DNA of 64,000 bases from Sarcophilus harrisii. Taxonomy: Eukaryota > Chordata > Mammalia > Dasyuromorphia > Dasyuridae. Positions within the stretch are counted from its first letter, which is position 1. Each line of letters begins with the position of its first letter. The position numbers were made by a program, and so were the translations under genes. The notes beneath the pieces are model-generated. The model worked only from the letters and a program-made list of their open reading frames with translations. It was not told the DNA's origin and did no database searches. Positions 9,963-21,720 of this stretch are shown here, piece by piece. The stretch lies in contig NC_045427.1 in assembly GCF_902635505.1 (NCBI RefSeq), positions 621,996,665 through 622,060,664 on the forward strand. The letters run 5' to 3'.

Positions 9963-11077
9963 CCATTAGAGGAACTTCTCCGTAGTCCCTTTTGGATTCC
10001 AATGATCCCTTAATCTTGACCTAGCACATCAGTTCATATTTCAGCACTTCTGCTCTTATCACATGATACCCTGATCTCCTGCTGTGGATTAGATCCTGAC
10101 AATTGCCTCTACCTTAAAACTGATAACACCCTGTTTCTCCTTGTATTAGGTATTTTGCATAGTTTTCTCCAACCTCTTAGCAGCAGCACCAGGACTCAAG
10201 ATGTCCCAGCCTACAGAAATACTGAGTCTAAGATTGAGAATCCTGAAATTAAGAATTAGCAAATGTTCTGTTTAGCCTATATTATCTGATTTTGTTGTTG
10301 ACCTTAGTCAAACAAATAGACTTTGTCAATCTTCATTTTACCCTGGATATTACAGGGTTGTTTTTTTTCCTCTGAAATACAACTGAGGTGCTGAGGTCTT
10401 ATTAATCTTCCACGTTCCCCAAATGTGGAATTATCCCAAATCTCTCCTCTTGTTCTCTTAACTGATAATGATGGAGATGGTATTTTAAATGACTAGGTAT
10501 TTATAGAGCTAATGCTAACTTTAAAATTCCCTATTCATAATCATGGAGTCCTGCATAAAACATTTGAAATTTCTAAAAATATAAAGTTAGTCCAACCAAA
10601 GTATTAATCAATTAGTTTAAGTTGAAAAGAGAACTCTTCCAGTTCTCATAAAGAAAATAATTTGAGGGAAATCAGTTTTCTTAGAGGAGTAACTTATGGA
10701 ATACCTTGTTATTTAAAAGAAAAGTCAGTTTTACTTAGGTCTGTTACATAATGTGAATTAATATCTTTTTTGTAGATAATGTCCTGAAATATAAACATGT
10801 CTCTTACTAAAAGGCAACTCATTTGATATATACTCAAAACATTGTATAAAATTTGGAAATACTTAGTTTGCTTGCTCATCCCATACTAGTATGTTTTTTT
10901 AATTCTATACGAGTTACATTTATACATATAAGTAAATGCAATGTATATTAGGTGTCATCGCAAGAAAAGTTTGCTATTTAATATAAGGCTAAGATCCTTA
11001 AAGCCTCTATTCTTCCTAAGGAAAAAAAATTATATCAGAATACATTGTAATTCTAAAAGGGAAAACATTGAATTGAA
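9963..11077. other. No recognised feature
   Basis: About 1.1 kb of unassigned, mostly AT-rich sequence without repeat families I recognise or exon-like structure. Confidence 0.4.
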
Positions 11078-11224
11078 AAAAAATTTTTCCATGAGGCAAT
11101 TGGGGTTAAGTGATATACCCAGGATTACACATCTAGGAAGTGTTAAGTGTCTGAGACCAGATTTGAACTCAAATCCTCCTGACTTCAGGGCTGGTGCTCT
11201 ATTCTCTGTTCCACCTAGCTGCCC
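11078..11224 (-). mobile_element. WSINE1-type tRNA-derived SINE, antisense
   Basis: Reverse complement shows the family head (GGGCAGCTAGGTGG-like), the GTCAGGAGGATTTGAG region and the end AATTGCCTCATGG with an A-rich tail. The 5' part comes from a tRNA with A/B boxes. Confidence 0.85.
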
Positions 11225-11344
11225 TGAAGAAAAAAAAAAATCATTTAAAAAAAAAATTCATATTTTAGCATGAATTTATTTAGCGCATTTATATCAATTA
11301 CAGAGTTTGAAAAAAGCAAGGGTATTTAAAAACTGAAATACTTT

Positions 11345-11530
11345 GAAAGTTATACATATATTGTATTTAACATATACTTGAACATATTTAACATGTATGG
11401 GACTACCTGCCATCTAAGGCAAGGCATCAAGGGAAGGATGCGACAAGTTGGAAAAGAAGGTTTTGCAAGGATCAATGCTGAAAAATTACCCATGCATATA
11501 TCTTGTAAATAAAAAGCTATAATAAAAATG
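11345..11530 (+). mobile_element. L1 3' UTR end
   Basis: ACATATTTAACATGTATGGG, CTACCTGCCATCTAAGG, AAAATTACCCATGCATATAT and CTTGTAAATAAAAAGCTATA match the L1 end seen more completely at 31.7 and 51.0 kb, with the same AATAAAA(A/G)GCTAT polyadenylation region. Confidence 0.75.
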
Positions 11531-11576
11531 TTTATCAGATTTAAACAATTATGTATACAGCTATTGCTGAACATGA

Positions 11577-11789
11577 GCTTAAGTCAGGTGGTCTGCAAAC
11601 TTTTGTTCTCAATATCTTTCCTATTAAAAATGATTGAGGATCTGTCCAAAGAGTTTTTGCTTATGTGGTTTATAGTTATAGATATTGATCACATTAAAAA
11701 TAAAAACTAATTATGAATTTGTAGATTCAAAGGATTTCAGAGATTCCCAGGATGCTCTGGACCAGACTTTGAAAACCACTGCCTTAAGT
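11577..11789 (-). mobile_element. Short non-autonomous hAT DNA transposon with 8-bp target duplication
   Basis: Element 11585-11781 (197 bp) begins CAGGTGGTCTGCAAAC and ends TTTGAAAACCACTG, imperfect inverted termini of the hAT CAG...CTG kind. The flanks are GCTTAAGT (11577-11584) and CCTTAAGT (11782-11789), a 7/8 match of the 8-bp duplication typical of hAT. The interior (antisense) shares phrases such as CATAAGCAAAAACTCTTTG with the longer copy at 63.1-63.6 kb, so this is an internally deleted relative. Confidence 0.75.
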
Positions 11790-12429
11790 AGACTGGAATA
11801 AGAACATGGTATATTAAATAGTGGAAAGAAACACAATTATTCAAAGGGTCATGAGTTAGAAAGTTTATTAGGAACAGAGATGGAGTACACCTCCTAAATG
11901 GTGGTAAGAATTTATGGAGGCTGCATATTCACATTGGTAATTCAGACTTCAGTCTTTTCCTTTATATCTCCTAAATAGTTCTTGGGCAGATTACTAGGAA
12001 CAGGAGGACTTTAGGAAGAGACAATGAGTGTATTACTTGGTCTGCAATTCACCATTATTATATGGTAAGGAATTTGTGGTGAAAAGTGTTGCCCATCTTG
12101 CATATCTGGATAAGAAAGCATGTTAAATTATTCACTATTAGAAGGGAATTTTGTTACTTGCCTAAGTTGACTTTCCAGGAAAAGAAGGGTGAACCAGTGG
12201 TCAGACTGGAGTGACTTCTTTGTCAGAGCTTAGGAATAGGCCAGTCCTCATATTTGATATCCATGTGTTTGTAGCATGAAAGTGAAAAAGTTTTGGAAAA
12301 AGACAATGGAAAACAACCTTTTAAAATTCAGGACAAGATGTTCATTCACCAAGTCAACTATTGAAGAGCTTTACATCCATTTTTAAGCTTGGGGCATGTA
12401 CATGAGCAAGTCAATAAGCAAAATTTCGG
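11790..12429. other. No recognised feature
   Basis: Unassigned intervening DNA; no exon-like frame. Confidence 0.4.
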
Positions 12430-13062
12430 GTAAGAAATTCTATGAAACTGCTCATTGATCCACAATTCCACTACTAGATCTATATCCCCCAAAAGATCAG
12501 AAAGTGGAAAATGAGTTAGCACAAAAATAATTATTGCACTTTTTTTTGGTAATGGCAAAGAAATAGATGACCCTATCATTTTGAGAATGGCTGAATGACT
12601 GTGGTATATGATTATAATGAAATTCTATTGTGCTTTATGAAGTGAATAAGCTGATCTCAAAAAAAAAAAAACTTTATATGAACTTATGCGAAATGAAATG
12701 AGCAAAACCAGGAGAACGCCATACACAGTAAGAGTAATCTTGGACAATGATCAACTGTGAATTACTTAGTTATTATGAACAAAACCATTTCAAATGACTT
12801 GATGAAAAATGCTACCTATCTCCAGAAATAACAGATCTTAATAAGTATCAATGTATATCAAATCATAGTATTTTTCACTTTGAGAACCAAAGGGGAAAAA
12901 TATAAAAATATACAGTCTTCTTTTACAATATGATTACTATGGTAGTTTTATATAAATGAACATATTTAACCTAAATAATTTTTTTTTACTGTTTCAGAGA
13001 AGGGGCAGATAAAGGAGGAAGGGAAAAAAATTTGGAAATTTCTCTTGTTCTGAAAAATCTAT
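12430..13062 (+). mobile_element. Old L1 3' end (ORF2 C-terminus plus 3' UTR)
   Basis: Decayed ORF2 end: the ATTCCACTACTAGATCTATA segment corresponds to FDPAVLLLGLYP, and TTGAGAATGGCTGAATGACT with AAATTCTATTGTGCTTTATG corresponds to GEWL...MEYYC. It continues into GAACTTATGCGAAATGAAAT, a UTR with ACAATATGATTACTATGG, and a G-rich box around 13000-13020. More diverged than the other L1 copies. Confidence 0.8.
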
Positions 13063-13456
13063 AAATTGATTTTTGGATCCATGAGTGAAGAAAGGATTCT
13101 AATATTCATAAGGAACATATTCTACTGCTAAATGTATCCTCACATTAGTACAAAGGAATGAGAAATGTGCCCATGTATGAAAAAACATCAATTACACATG
13201 TAAAGCTTAAAAGAAGGCATATTAAATTAACTTAACTTATCCTAAGAATATTAACTACCAACTGCCAAGTACCAAGAAGTCATGTTACGTACTTGGAGAA
13301 TGTAGATATAAACTTTGTAACCTACCTTCAGTGAAATCCTATCTCAGATAAGACAGAAAAAAATATAACTATATATTGGTATTGACAGACCACTTGAGTA
13401 AGTATGGTCAGTCATACCTTAATAATAATAATAAAAAAAAAAAAAAAAAAACTACA
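13063..13456. other. No gene; AATAAT/A-tract at 13421-13451
   Basis: Unassigned sequence ending in (AAT)n and an A-tract directly before a SINE. Confidence 0.45.
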
Positions 13457-13590
13457 GGCAGCTAGTTGGTATAGTAGATAGAGTACCAGCCCTGAAGTCA
13501 AAAGGACCAGAGTTCAAATCTGACCTCAGATACTTAACTGTGTGACTGTGGGCAATTCACTTAACCCCAATTGCCTCACAAAAAACCCCT
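13457..13590 (+). mobile_element. WSINE1-type SINE
   Basis: Head GGCAGCTAGTTGGTATAGTA, then CAGCCCTGAAGTCAAAAGGA, GTGTGACTGTGGGCAATTC and end CTTAACCCCAATTGCCTC. About 10-15% from the family by eye. Confidence 0.87.
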
Positions 13591-14499
13591 GAAAATTCTG
13601 CTTTGTGGCAAAAGAATTTTGAAAGAAATCTTTTAATCATACCTACTTCCTGCTAGATCCCTTGAAAGCAAGGTAGGGATGAAGACCAAAGACATTTGGG
13701 TGCTAGTTGTCTTGAAGAATTCTATATTAACAGTTTTTCCATTCTCACAGGGAGCCATAATCTGAATATTTCAACTGCATTCTGACATGTTGGAAACTCT
13801 GAGAACAGAGCAAACCTTTGAATAGAATTAGCATGTGACTTTTCTAATGATATAGTTGTACAACTCCATCAGCATTATCTTAATGATTTCACTCATCTGC
13901 TGTTTGCATCTGAAAAAACTATCACCCCCAAATCTATGGTTTGGCATCTTTGAAAAGAAACAGAAAAATATTCCTCATAATTCATATCTCATATGAAAAC
14001 TTTGAGAGAGTATTGAAAGAAGCTTACTATCTAGATATAGCATCAATCAGGAAGAATGATGGAAAAAAATGGAGACACGAAATTCATGTTCATTGTCAGG
14101 ACTTGATCAGGAGATGAAATTCGATTAAGAAATGCTAGTAGTTATGGAATACAGAAATTAGAAGATTAAATAAAAGCTACTGGATATCCAAGTGGAGAAT
14201 AGCTAGGCACCTTTGTTTACAAAGCAGTTCCTTGGACTTTTGAATACTCAAGAAGAAAATTCATTAAGATCACTTATTGTTAGATATTGAGTAAGTTGAC
14301 CTGTTAGATCATAAAGATAGAAGTCACTCATCTCAGCAGAATTAACAAAGAGGTTGCCTTTGAGTCATAGAAAGTGTATCTGATTCAGGAAGGAATTAAA
14401 AAAAAAAAGTAGATATTTCAAACATATAATGCCATATGTTTTCTGTACACTACACCACGTCTGCTCTTCAGCTAACTAGTAAAAGGAAAAAAAAAATAG
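13591..14499. other. No recognised feature
   Basis: Unassigned AT-rich sequence; no repeat family or exon seen. Confidence 0.4.
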
Positions 14500-14539
14500 A
14501 TGATCTTTCAATAGTCGGGCTATTAAAAATTAACATTCT

Positions 14540-14880
14540 CTACGTAAACATTAGTCGTATATATTTTGTTACCCTTTAAGCATCACTTACAGGCACCAGC
14601 TCCCCAGAATTAGTCAACAACATGACCACCTAATAATAAAGGCCCTATTAATGAAGCCTTAATGGCTTCTACTGCTACCAACAGGCCTAATCTGCTATTC
14701 ATAACCCCATGTGTTACCTAGAGATATTACTTAGAGTTCTTGATCTGAGTAAATAGGAAAAACCCTGTAGTTTTCACTCTCTCTCATGGGCTTTGCACTG
14801 CCTCCCTCATAGGAGGCCGCTGGAGTGGCAGGTGGGCTGATTCCTCCTCTTGGTAAGGGTTGCTGATGCTGCAGTATTTT
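14540..14880. promoter_or_regulatory. Candidate conserved noncoding block, possible microexon
   Basis: Repeat-free, with clustered ATTA/TAAT cores (CCTAATAATAAAGG, CCCTATTAATGAAGCC, CAGGCCTAATCTGC). At the right end a pyrimidine-rich CTCCCTCATAG (acceptor-like, ending 14811) and TTGGTAAGGG (donor-like, GT at 14852-14853) would bracket a 40-bp GC-richer segment. Both readings are inference; nothing shows transcription. Confidence 0.22.
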
Positions 14881-15080
14881 AGGACAGGAAATATTTATGT
14901 ATAAAGTATCACAAATTTGGAAATAGTAACATATTTAATTTCATACTAATATGTGTATAAATATAACTATACTCTTGTAAATACTTATATAGGTGAAATA
15001 TTATTAGAAAAAAGAAAAAAGGAAGAGAATGAGGGAATAACAGGAAGAAAACCTGAGTGTATATTTGTAAGAGTCTAAGA

Positions 15081-15127
15081 CAGGGGTCCTCAAACTTTTT
15101 AAACAGGGGGCCAGTTCACAGTCCCCA
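15081..15127 (+). mobile_element. hAT DNA transposon 5' terminus fragment
   Basis: CAGGGGTCCTCAAACTTTTT then AAACAGGGGGCCAGTTCAC is the terminal sequence of a hAT (Charlie-like) element common in marsupials. I find no partner terminus nearby. Confidence 0.6.
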
Positions 15128-15247
15128 AGGTAGAATCTCATCCATTAATTCAGTCTCCTAACTGGAAGTGAATAATTTCAGAGATTAAATGAAAAGAAAA
15201 CCACACATTTATTTGAAACTACTTAGGGTGTCCCTCACTAGGAAGGG

Positions 15248-16246
15248 ACTTTCTGTTGGAATACACGAGAGTCACCTGACAGTGGCTACTAGAGATCCAA
15301 CCCAGAATGGATCTCCTCTCGTGAGGGGATGAAACAAGGATGAGACCGAGACAATTGCTGTTCTCTGACCTCTCTGACTGAGAGACCGTTACGTTGTCTC
15401 ACCTCCCTCCTCTTCCCTCTGCCTCCAACTTATTTCATTCCAAGTCCCCAACACCTGTGTCAGCAAAGGCTGCCCTGCAACTCCTTCAGATGCTATGATG
15501 CACAACTGTGGAGGCTTTCAGGGAATTGACCTGTCCCTTAACAATTTCCTGTTTTTTTTTTTTGTTTTTGTTTTTGTTTTTTGTTTTTTTTGTTTGTTTT
15601 TTTTTTTGTTTTTGTTTTTTTGCTGTTATTCACCCCCCATACCCCCACAGCATGGTCCGCACACTAAAGAATGCAAGTGGCACTATCACTGGATGGTTGT
15701 AGCATGTGGTGATCTCGTGAAATATCATGGAGACAAACTTTCAAATGGAGAAGAGGACTGTGGTCAGAACGAGCATTTAAGTCTCTCATCAGTCTCCTGC
15801 CTCAGCCCCTTGATGTGTTGGCCCATTTAATTACCCCAGAAAAAAAAAAATTCTTACCGGGACTCTTCTTCCTTAATTCTGGAAGGATCCTTCTCAGGAA
15901 CACCTCCGGTTCTTCTTGTAATTCTTGCCCCATGTTCAGATGCCATATGTTGGACTACATAGGAGAGCTGCTGCAATACGCAGGAGCCAGCTGGAGGTCC
16001 AACCCAGAATGGATCTCCTCTTATGAGAGGATGATACAAGGAGACTGACAGGCAGTTGCTGTTCTCTGACCTCTCTCCTGAGAGACCGTTGCCTCATCTG
16101 ACCTCTCTTTTCCCTCTGCCTCCAATTTATCTCATTTTCAGTCTGCAACACCTGTGTCAGCAAAGGCTGTCCTGCCACTCCTTCAGATGCTATGATCCAC
16201 AGCTGTGGAGGCTCTCGGAGAATTGACTTGTCCCTTAACAACTTTC
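15248..16246 (-). mobile_element. Small two-LTR endogenous retrovirus fossil, class II-like
   Basis: Two direct ~290-bp LTRs (15254-15543 and 15948-16240), each with TG...CA ends, enclose only ~0.4 kb of interior. The 6-bp flanks ACTTTC (15248-15253, 16241-16246) match, as expected of a beta/ERVK-like integrase. On the minus strand a tRNA-Lys-like primer site, TGGCATCTGAACATGGGGC (15927-15945), sits two bases from an LTR, giving the orientation. The interior has no coding capacity that I recognise and includes a T-rich tract (15551-15622). LTRs differ by roughly 15% by eye, implying an age of tens of millions of years. Broken, internally deleted copy. Confidence 0.82.
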
Positions 16247-17660
16247 TTCCAAAAATCCAAGAATATGTCTTTCTTTAAGTAGAAATTGGGCCCCAACAAT
16301 CAGCCCTTTCAGAGAAGGATACATAGCCAATGAGCAGTATTATGTAAAGATTCTATTCCAATACTAATATCTTTCAGAGTAGGGAAAACCCACAGCCATT
16401 TTAGCCAGCCATTTGGTGTTCAGAAAGCAAAATAATGCTTCTAGGAAATTCAATAATCTTTGTTTAAAGAAAGAAAAGGGAAAGTGAACATTTAGAGAGT
16501 TTTATATTTGTTGCAGATGCTACCTATTCAAGAACTGCAAAGTAGAAAGGATTTTACATCTCATTTTGCTGAAGTGATGGAGACCACCTTGTATTATTTT
16601 TCTTTCCTCCTTCTGAGCATTCAGTTAGATGACTTCTTGGGTTACTTACAACTCTCTTATCTATCAATCAACAAGAATTACAAATAGAATACAAGAAACA
16701 TTCCCCCCTGACCCTGTGGTCTATGAATTTATAAAACAAAAAGTTTATGATGAAAATGGTGATTGGGATTTGAAAGATGTCTGACAAAAATGCATACAAA
16801 GGTTACAAGGATCACTTAAATCAAAAAGACTAAATCTGGGGACACTGCACTAGCCCATATGTGCAGCAAAGGGGACTTGACCTAGTAGCAAATCAAAAAG
16901 ACATTACCTAGCCAGGATTCTGATGGAAACTACCAGCCTGCCTTCCTCATTTGCAGCAAAAATGAGGATTTTGATCTCTCTGTGCTTCCTTTTTTGCCTC
17001 CAAGAAGTGAGATGAAGCTGTACCTCTAAGGACCTGATTAAGAATCACAAGGAGGAAGACCCTCACCAGTCTGGACTCTGCTGCTGTGTTGTAAAGCTGG
17101 GATCTGCCACTCAGAGAATGGATATGAGAAGAGGAAGACATGTTAGTTATAGATTCAAGATGTTTTCTTCCCTTAGAGATGTGATTATCATTTCAGTAAT
17201 AAGACAAGTAGTGTTGACTTCATGGAATCTCAAGAGTGTCATCAAAGGCTTGAAATTTGTTCCACATAGAAAATGTCAGCCACTATTTTTATTGATTGGT
17301 GATGATACATCTATCAAAAATTACTAATTAATAATGATTATGAATTAAAATAATTTTTTAAATATAGTTGGGAGCTACTTGAAAATTTTTTGCAGGTTAC
17401 CAAGAATAGAGGAATGTGAAATTTAAACAATATCCTTGGAGAATGGAAATAAAGAAGAACAGCTGAGGTTTTTTTTTTTTTTTAAATCTGGCCTGGATTT
17501 TCAAGCTTTGTTCTGGATTTTAATTAAAAAGAATGTTTTCTCTTATCCATTTCTTTAGTTTAGTCACTGATTATGACTTCCTGCATAAAGACAACATTGT
17601 TAAAATATTTTATATTCTCTTCTGTCCATACAAATTATCAAATTTATAAGTTTTCAAAGC
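16247..17660. other. No recognised gene; unassigned sequence
   Basis: About 1.4 kb without a repeat I can name. 17120-17330 is repeat-free with several TGATTA/ATTA cores and could be regulatory, but this is weak. Confidence 0.35.
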
Positions 17661-17679
17661 TTCCTCTTCCAATCTGTTT

Positions 17680-17707
17680 CTCTTCTCTCTCTGTCTCTCT
17701 CGCTCTC

Positions 17708-17745
<38 letters not shown>

Positions 17746-17748
17746 AAA
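17680..17748 (+). repeat. (CT)n-(CA)n compound microsatellite
   Basis: Pyrimidine CTCT run followed by about 16 CA units. Confidence 0.95.
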
Positions 17749-18660
17749 ACTATTGAATACCTACAGCAAATTAAGGGGATGGAGTGTAGTTGCAGAAGGA
17801 AATAATAGATCCAATCCAATAGTAACAATTTTTTTTTAATGAGAAAAGAATTCAAGCAAAGAAAGCAAAACAAAATACTTTTAGTCTTCTTTTATTTATT
17901 GTTAGCTGATAATACTACTTTTCTGTAGAGATTTACAACAGAATGTTTTATGGAGAAAAGCATGCTTAAAAGTGTTAAAATAGTTGAAGAAGGAAAATTG
18001 CATCTTCAGACTTGTATATTATTCCTCATTGAAGATTCAACCAGCTTTTTGTGACTTCCAAAACTTCCTGATCCAAAATCATCATGTTGAACTTTCACCT
18101 GATTCATCCACTCTTTTAAAGATCCCCCTGATTCATAGTGCCTGTGAAACCACCAGCCTCTTACATCAGATATAAGGACAGAAACTGAGCTTTGGGTTCT
18201 CAATCTGGGTTTACATTCCTGCAGAAGTCCACCCCACTATGTGTGCTTGTTCACTGAAAGACTACTGGGACTCACACTTAAGAATCTATAAGTAATAAAT
18301 TGCCTTGACTTGTAATTTACTGAAGGCTTGTTTTCCTTTTCAGTACATTATTTACAATTTCCTTAATCTAGTCTTCTTAAGGTTATGATGATCCATGGAT
18401 ATTTGTGAAGAAATTTACAAACATTTTAATAGGATTAAATATCCATAATTAAAAAGACATGAGTCAGGGCCAGAACAAAGGCTGCCCATTCTTCTTGTCT
18501 TTTTTCTTTCCTGTTTCTGCTACAAGCATATACATCTAGAATTCATCATTTAGGAGTCAAAACTCATTGTCTTGAAGTCAGAAACTGGAGATATTTCAGA
18601 CACTGCCTGATAGTTAAACTGTTGCCACCTGTCCCCTTTTTTTCTTTATTTTCTCTGGAG
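17749..18660. other. No recognised feature
   Basis: Unassigned. AATAAATTGCCTTGAC at 18295-18310 resembles a polyadenylation region, but no transcript structure is visible around it. Confidence 0.35.
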
Positions 18661-18663
18661 AGT

Positions 18664-18718
18664 TTCTCAAAAATCAAAATCAACAAAATCAACAAAAATC
18701 AACAAAAAAAAATCAACT
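18664..18718 (+). repeat. (AAAATCAAC)n short tandem repeat
   Basis: Five imperfect AAAATCAAC-like units in succession. Confidence 0.8.
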
Positions 18719-18769
18719 GTTATAAAATACAGGCGAGACTTCAGTTTCCCCATCTAAGTACTTATCTAA

Positions 18770-18880
18770 CAACAACAAAAGAATAAGAACAGTAATAATT
18801 GGATTTTATGTAGCATCAAGCCTACGGCAAGCACTATTCTAAGTACTTGGCAAATATTTACTCATTTGATTTAGTGTTAG
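18770..18880 (-). mobile_element. MIR/L2-like tail fragment, antisense
   Basis: GGATTTTATGTAGCATCAAG, GCAAGCACTATTCTAAGTAC and AAATATTTACTCATTTGAT fit the reversed end of MIR3/L2-related repeats. Confidence 0.45.
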
Positions 18881-19094
18881 TGTCTTTTATTTCCAAATTG
18901 GGAAGATGTTTGTAACTTCCAAAGATTATATGACCAAAGCCCTTGCTGAAGTTTTTATATAAAACCTCATCGAGGCAATTTCTAGCTTCGGATAACTTAC
19001 CTTCTAAAAAGAATTTAAAACATAAAAAAGGTCCCTGGAAGAGGGAGTACAGAGGATGACCAATCTGAACCAAACAGTTATGGAGAAGGTGAAA

Positions 19095-19230
19095 AAGTCT
19101 AGAGAGTTAGATTTGTTGATGAAGAAACTTGAGTTCTATAGAAATGGTCACACAGGTCACAAATAACAGAAGAAGGATTTGAACCTAAGTATTCTCATTA
19201 TAAACAACACTATACCTTCTCATAGTGCTT
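19095..19230 (-). mobile_element. MIR SINE, antisense, decayed
   Basis: GATGAAGAAACTTGAGTTC, GGTCACACAGGTCACAAATA and GGATTTGAACCTAAGTATTC are the reversed MIR core (family: gatgaggaaactgaggc ... ggatttgaacccagg). Confidence 0.6.
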
Positions 19231-20895
19231 TTATATTGCCCTCTTTTAATAATTTTGTAAAAGAAGAAAAATGATATTCATATTTGTTGCCTCAGAAAGG
19301 ATCATGAAACTACTAAGTTTCAGAGTTGGAATTAGTACATAGTGCTTCCAATTTCAAGAATCTTTGCTCAAAGATTAGCTTACTTCAAACTTGATACAAC
19401 CTAGGCTATAGTTCTGGATTTCTTGGGAGTATGAGCTAAAGGACCAGAATATAATAAAAGCAGAGAAAAGCACATACATTCAACTGTTGTTGCAATGGTA
19501 AGAAGAGTAAAAATGGCTTCACACACATTTTGTCAATGTTGCTTTTAATTGTAATCAAAGAGATTTCAGAAATGTGAGAATGGCAAAACAGGAAGAAAAG
19601 TATGTTAAGGTTTTTGTGCAATTTTTGAAGGTATGATGACTTTTACTTGCTACCTGATTTGTAGCAATGATACGAGAGAATTGATAATAACTATATCCAA
19701 GTCTACGCATGAAGAGTGAGACTTGCTATGGGAGAAAATAAACTCAGGGGAATATAATCAACTTGTCTGAGTTTTGCTTTCAGATTTTTTTGTGTGTGTC
19801 CTTCAACTAATGCTTCATGAGTTCAAGAAAAATGTCCAGTTTAATGGGAATGAGGCCAGTGGATCTCAGTTCTCATGAAAAAGGTTGAAAGGGAGAACTG
19901 GAGAAGGCCAAATTAATATCTCCTGACTTAGTTTTCTCCACAAGAATTTTTTCACCTGGTTATATTTGAGTCTGGATGAGGTATCCTGCCATATACTTGG
20001 CTGCTTTTTCTAACCTTATTTGAAATCTCTGTATCTGAGGTGCTTTATCTAATTATACTCATACTAAATCATTTTGGGTCCTTGGATGTAGGACTGGTGG
20101 ACTAATATTGATGATATTATAATCATGTCTGTTCTTTATATTCATGCAAATATCTTTGCAGCTGACCTCCATGGCCTTTGCACATCCCAAGAGCTAACCT
20201 CCCCGTCTTACTGTCTAAGGCAAGCCCTCAGAGAATTTCTCTGGAAACCCAGGAGAGGATTTTCTATTCTCTCTTAATAGATTTTTATGTCATGTTACCT
20301 TTAGAGAGCTCTTAGCTGCTTGGACTTTGAGGAAATTGAGTTTATAGTTCCCTTGGGATCAACCAAAAGTAGATGTGAATCTATTAGCTCTTTTCAAAAT
20401 CCTTTATACCGTGATGCTCAGATGTTTCCCTTGCACAGCTTGCTAGAATGGAACTCTCTCACTTCATTGGCTTGGAAAGGCTGCTTTATACTTTCCCCTA
20501 GGTGGAAAGAGACATGTGAAACTGAAATCATAGCAGAAATCAATTACCTGCTGGTTTTCCTTTTTCTCTTATACTATTTACCACTTCCAAATTTCTCCTC
20601 TGACTGTTGATTGTGACTTGGAGGTGGTCAAAGCTATATAAACTAGTTGCAAGCTTGGGCAGGTCCAGCTTGAAAAGTGCCTATGACCACACTGAAGATG
20701 GTAAGGCTCTCTAATGAGAAGCAACTTCCCTCGATTAAGAGAGGCACATGACCTCTGCTTGTATGAAAGGTGATGAATTCTTTGACTTCAGCAACTGTCC
20801 CAGACCACTGACCAATAGCAGAGGGGCTGTACAGATAATATCTATAGCAGAATCATGAAGCTCTGAAGCATCAAAACCTGACTTTAGTGAGAAAT
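19231..20895. other. No recognised gene or repeat
   Basis: About 1.65 kb unassigned. 20150-20620 is repeat-poor and of mixed composition, but I see no splice-bounded frame. Confidence 0.35.
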
Positions 20896-20897
20896 AG

Positions 20898-20946
<49 letters not shown>

Positions 20947-21180
20947 AGAAGAAGAAGAAGAAGAAGAAGAAGAAGAAGAAGAAGAAGAAGAAGAAGAAGA
21001 AGAAGAAGAACAAGAACAAGAACAAGAACAAGAAGAAGAAGAAGAAGAAGAAGAAGAAGAAGAACAAGAAGAACAAGAAGAGGAAGAACAAGAACAAGAA
21101 GAAGAACAAGAAGAACAAGAAGAAGAACAAGAAGAACAAGAAGAAGAACAAGAACAAGAAGAACAAGAAGAAGAAGAGAG
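20896..21180 (+). repeat. 285-bp purine tract, (GA)n-(GAA)n-(CAAGAA)n
   Basis: Begins as (GA)n, becomes (GAA)n, and stays all-purine to 21010 (115 nt). It then becomes (AAG)n with interspersed AAC units in a higher-order pattern. The predicted Arg-rich or Phe/Leu-rich frames are artefacts. Confidence 0.97.
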
Positions 21181-21519
21181 CGATTATATTTCTATATTTT
21201 TGCACTAACATGCAATTTAAATAAAGAGTCCCATAAACACACAACCTTTGAATGTGTCATACACTTAACTAGTCATATAACCAGCAGCTCTCTATAGCCT
21301 ATTTACACACTTAATGCAAGACTTATTTTTCATGAGACACTAGAGAAATGAATTTTCTCATTTTTCATTCCCTTGGACATCTTAACGGGATTACTTGTCT
21401 AATGACTTGTTCCACTCCATTTTACATGACTAAACAAGCCAAGAAAGTAAAATCATTATCTTGGGTAGCATCTGTCATTACTGGGAGGAAAGGATAGAGC
21501 AGCATCTCTAGCATTTCAC

Positions 21520-21720
21520 ACAAAATATTTAATAGCAGTATAACCTTAGAAAGGTTATACTTAAGTTTTAAACTTTAGTTTCCTTTAGTAAAATGCAAAT
21601 AATCATATCTGTAGAACTATTTCTCAGGGTTGTTGTGCATGTCAAATAAGACAATAAATATAAATCATTTGAAATATTAAATTGTTATATAAATATTTAT
21701 TAGATGACATTTATTTTGTA
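21520..21720 (+). mobile_element. MIR SINE, 3' two-thirds
   Basis: TTTAGTTTCCTTTAGTAAAA, TATTTCTCAGGGTTGTTGTG and AATAAATATAAATCATTTG follow the MIR order. Confidence 0.55.

Noticed and set aside
18230-18330. A possible LTR 3' part with AATAAATTGCCTTG
   Set aside because: No paired ends, promoter or target duplication could be found, so I did not call an element.
20735-21297. Long frames rich in Arg or Phe/Leu on the two strands
   Set aside because: They are a (GA)n/(GAA)n purine tract read in translation, with no start context or domain.
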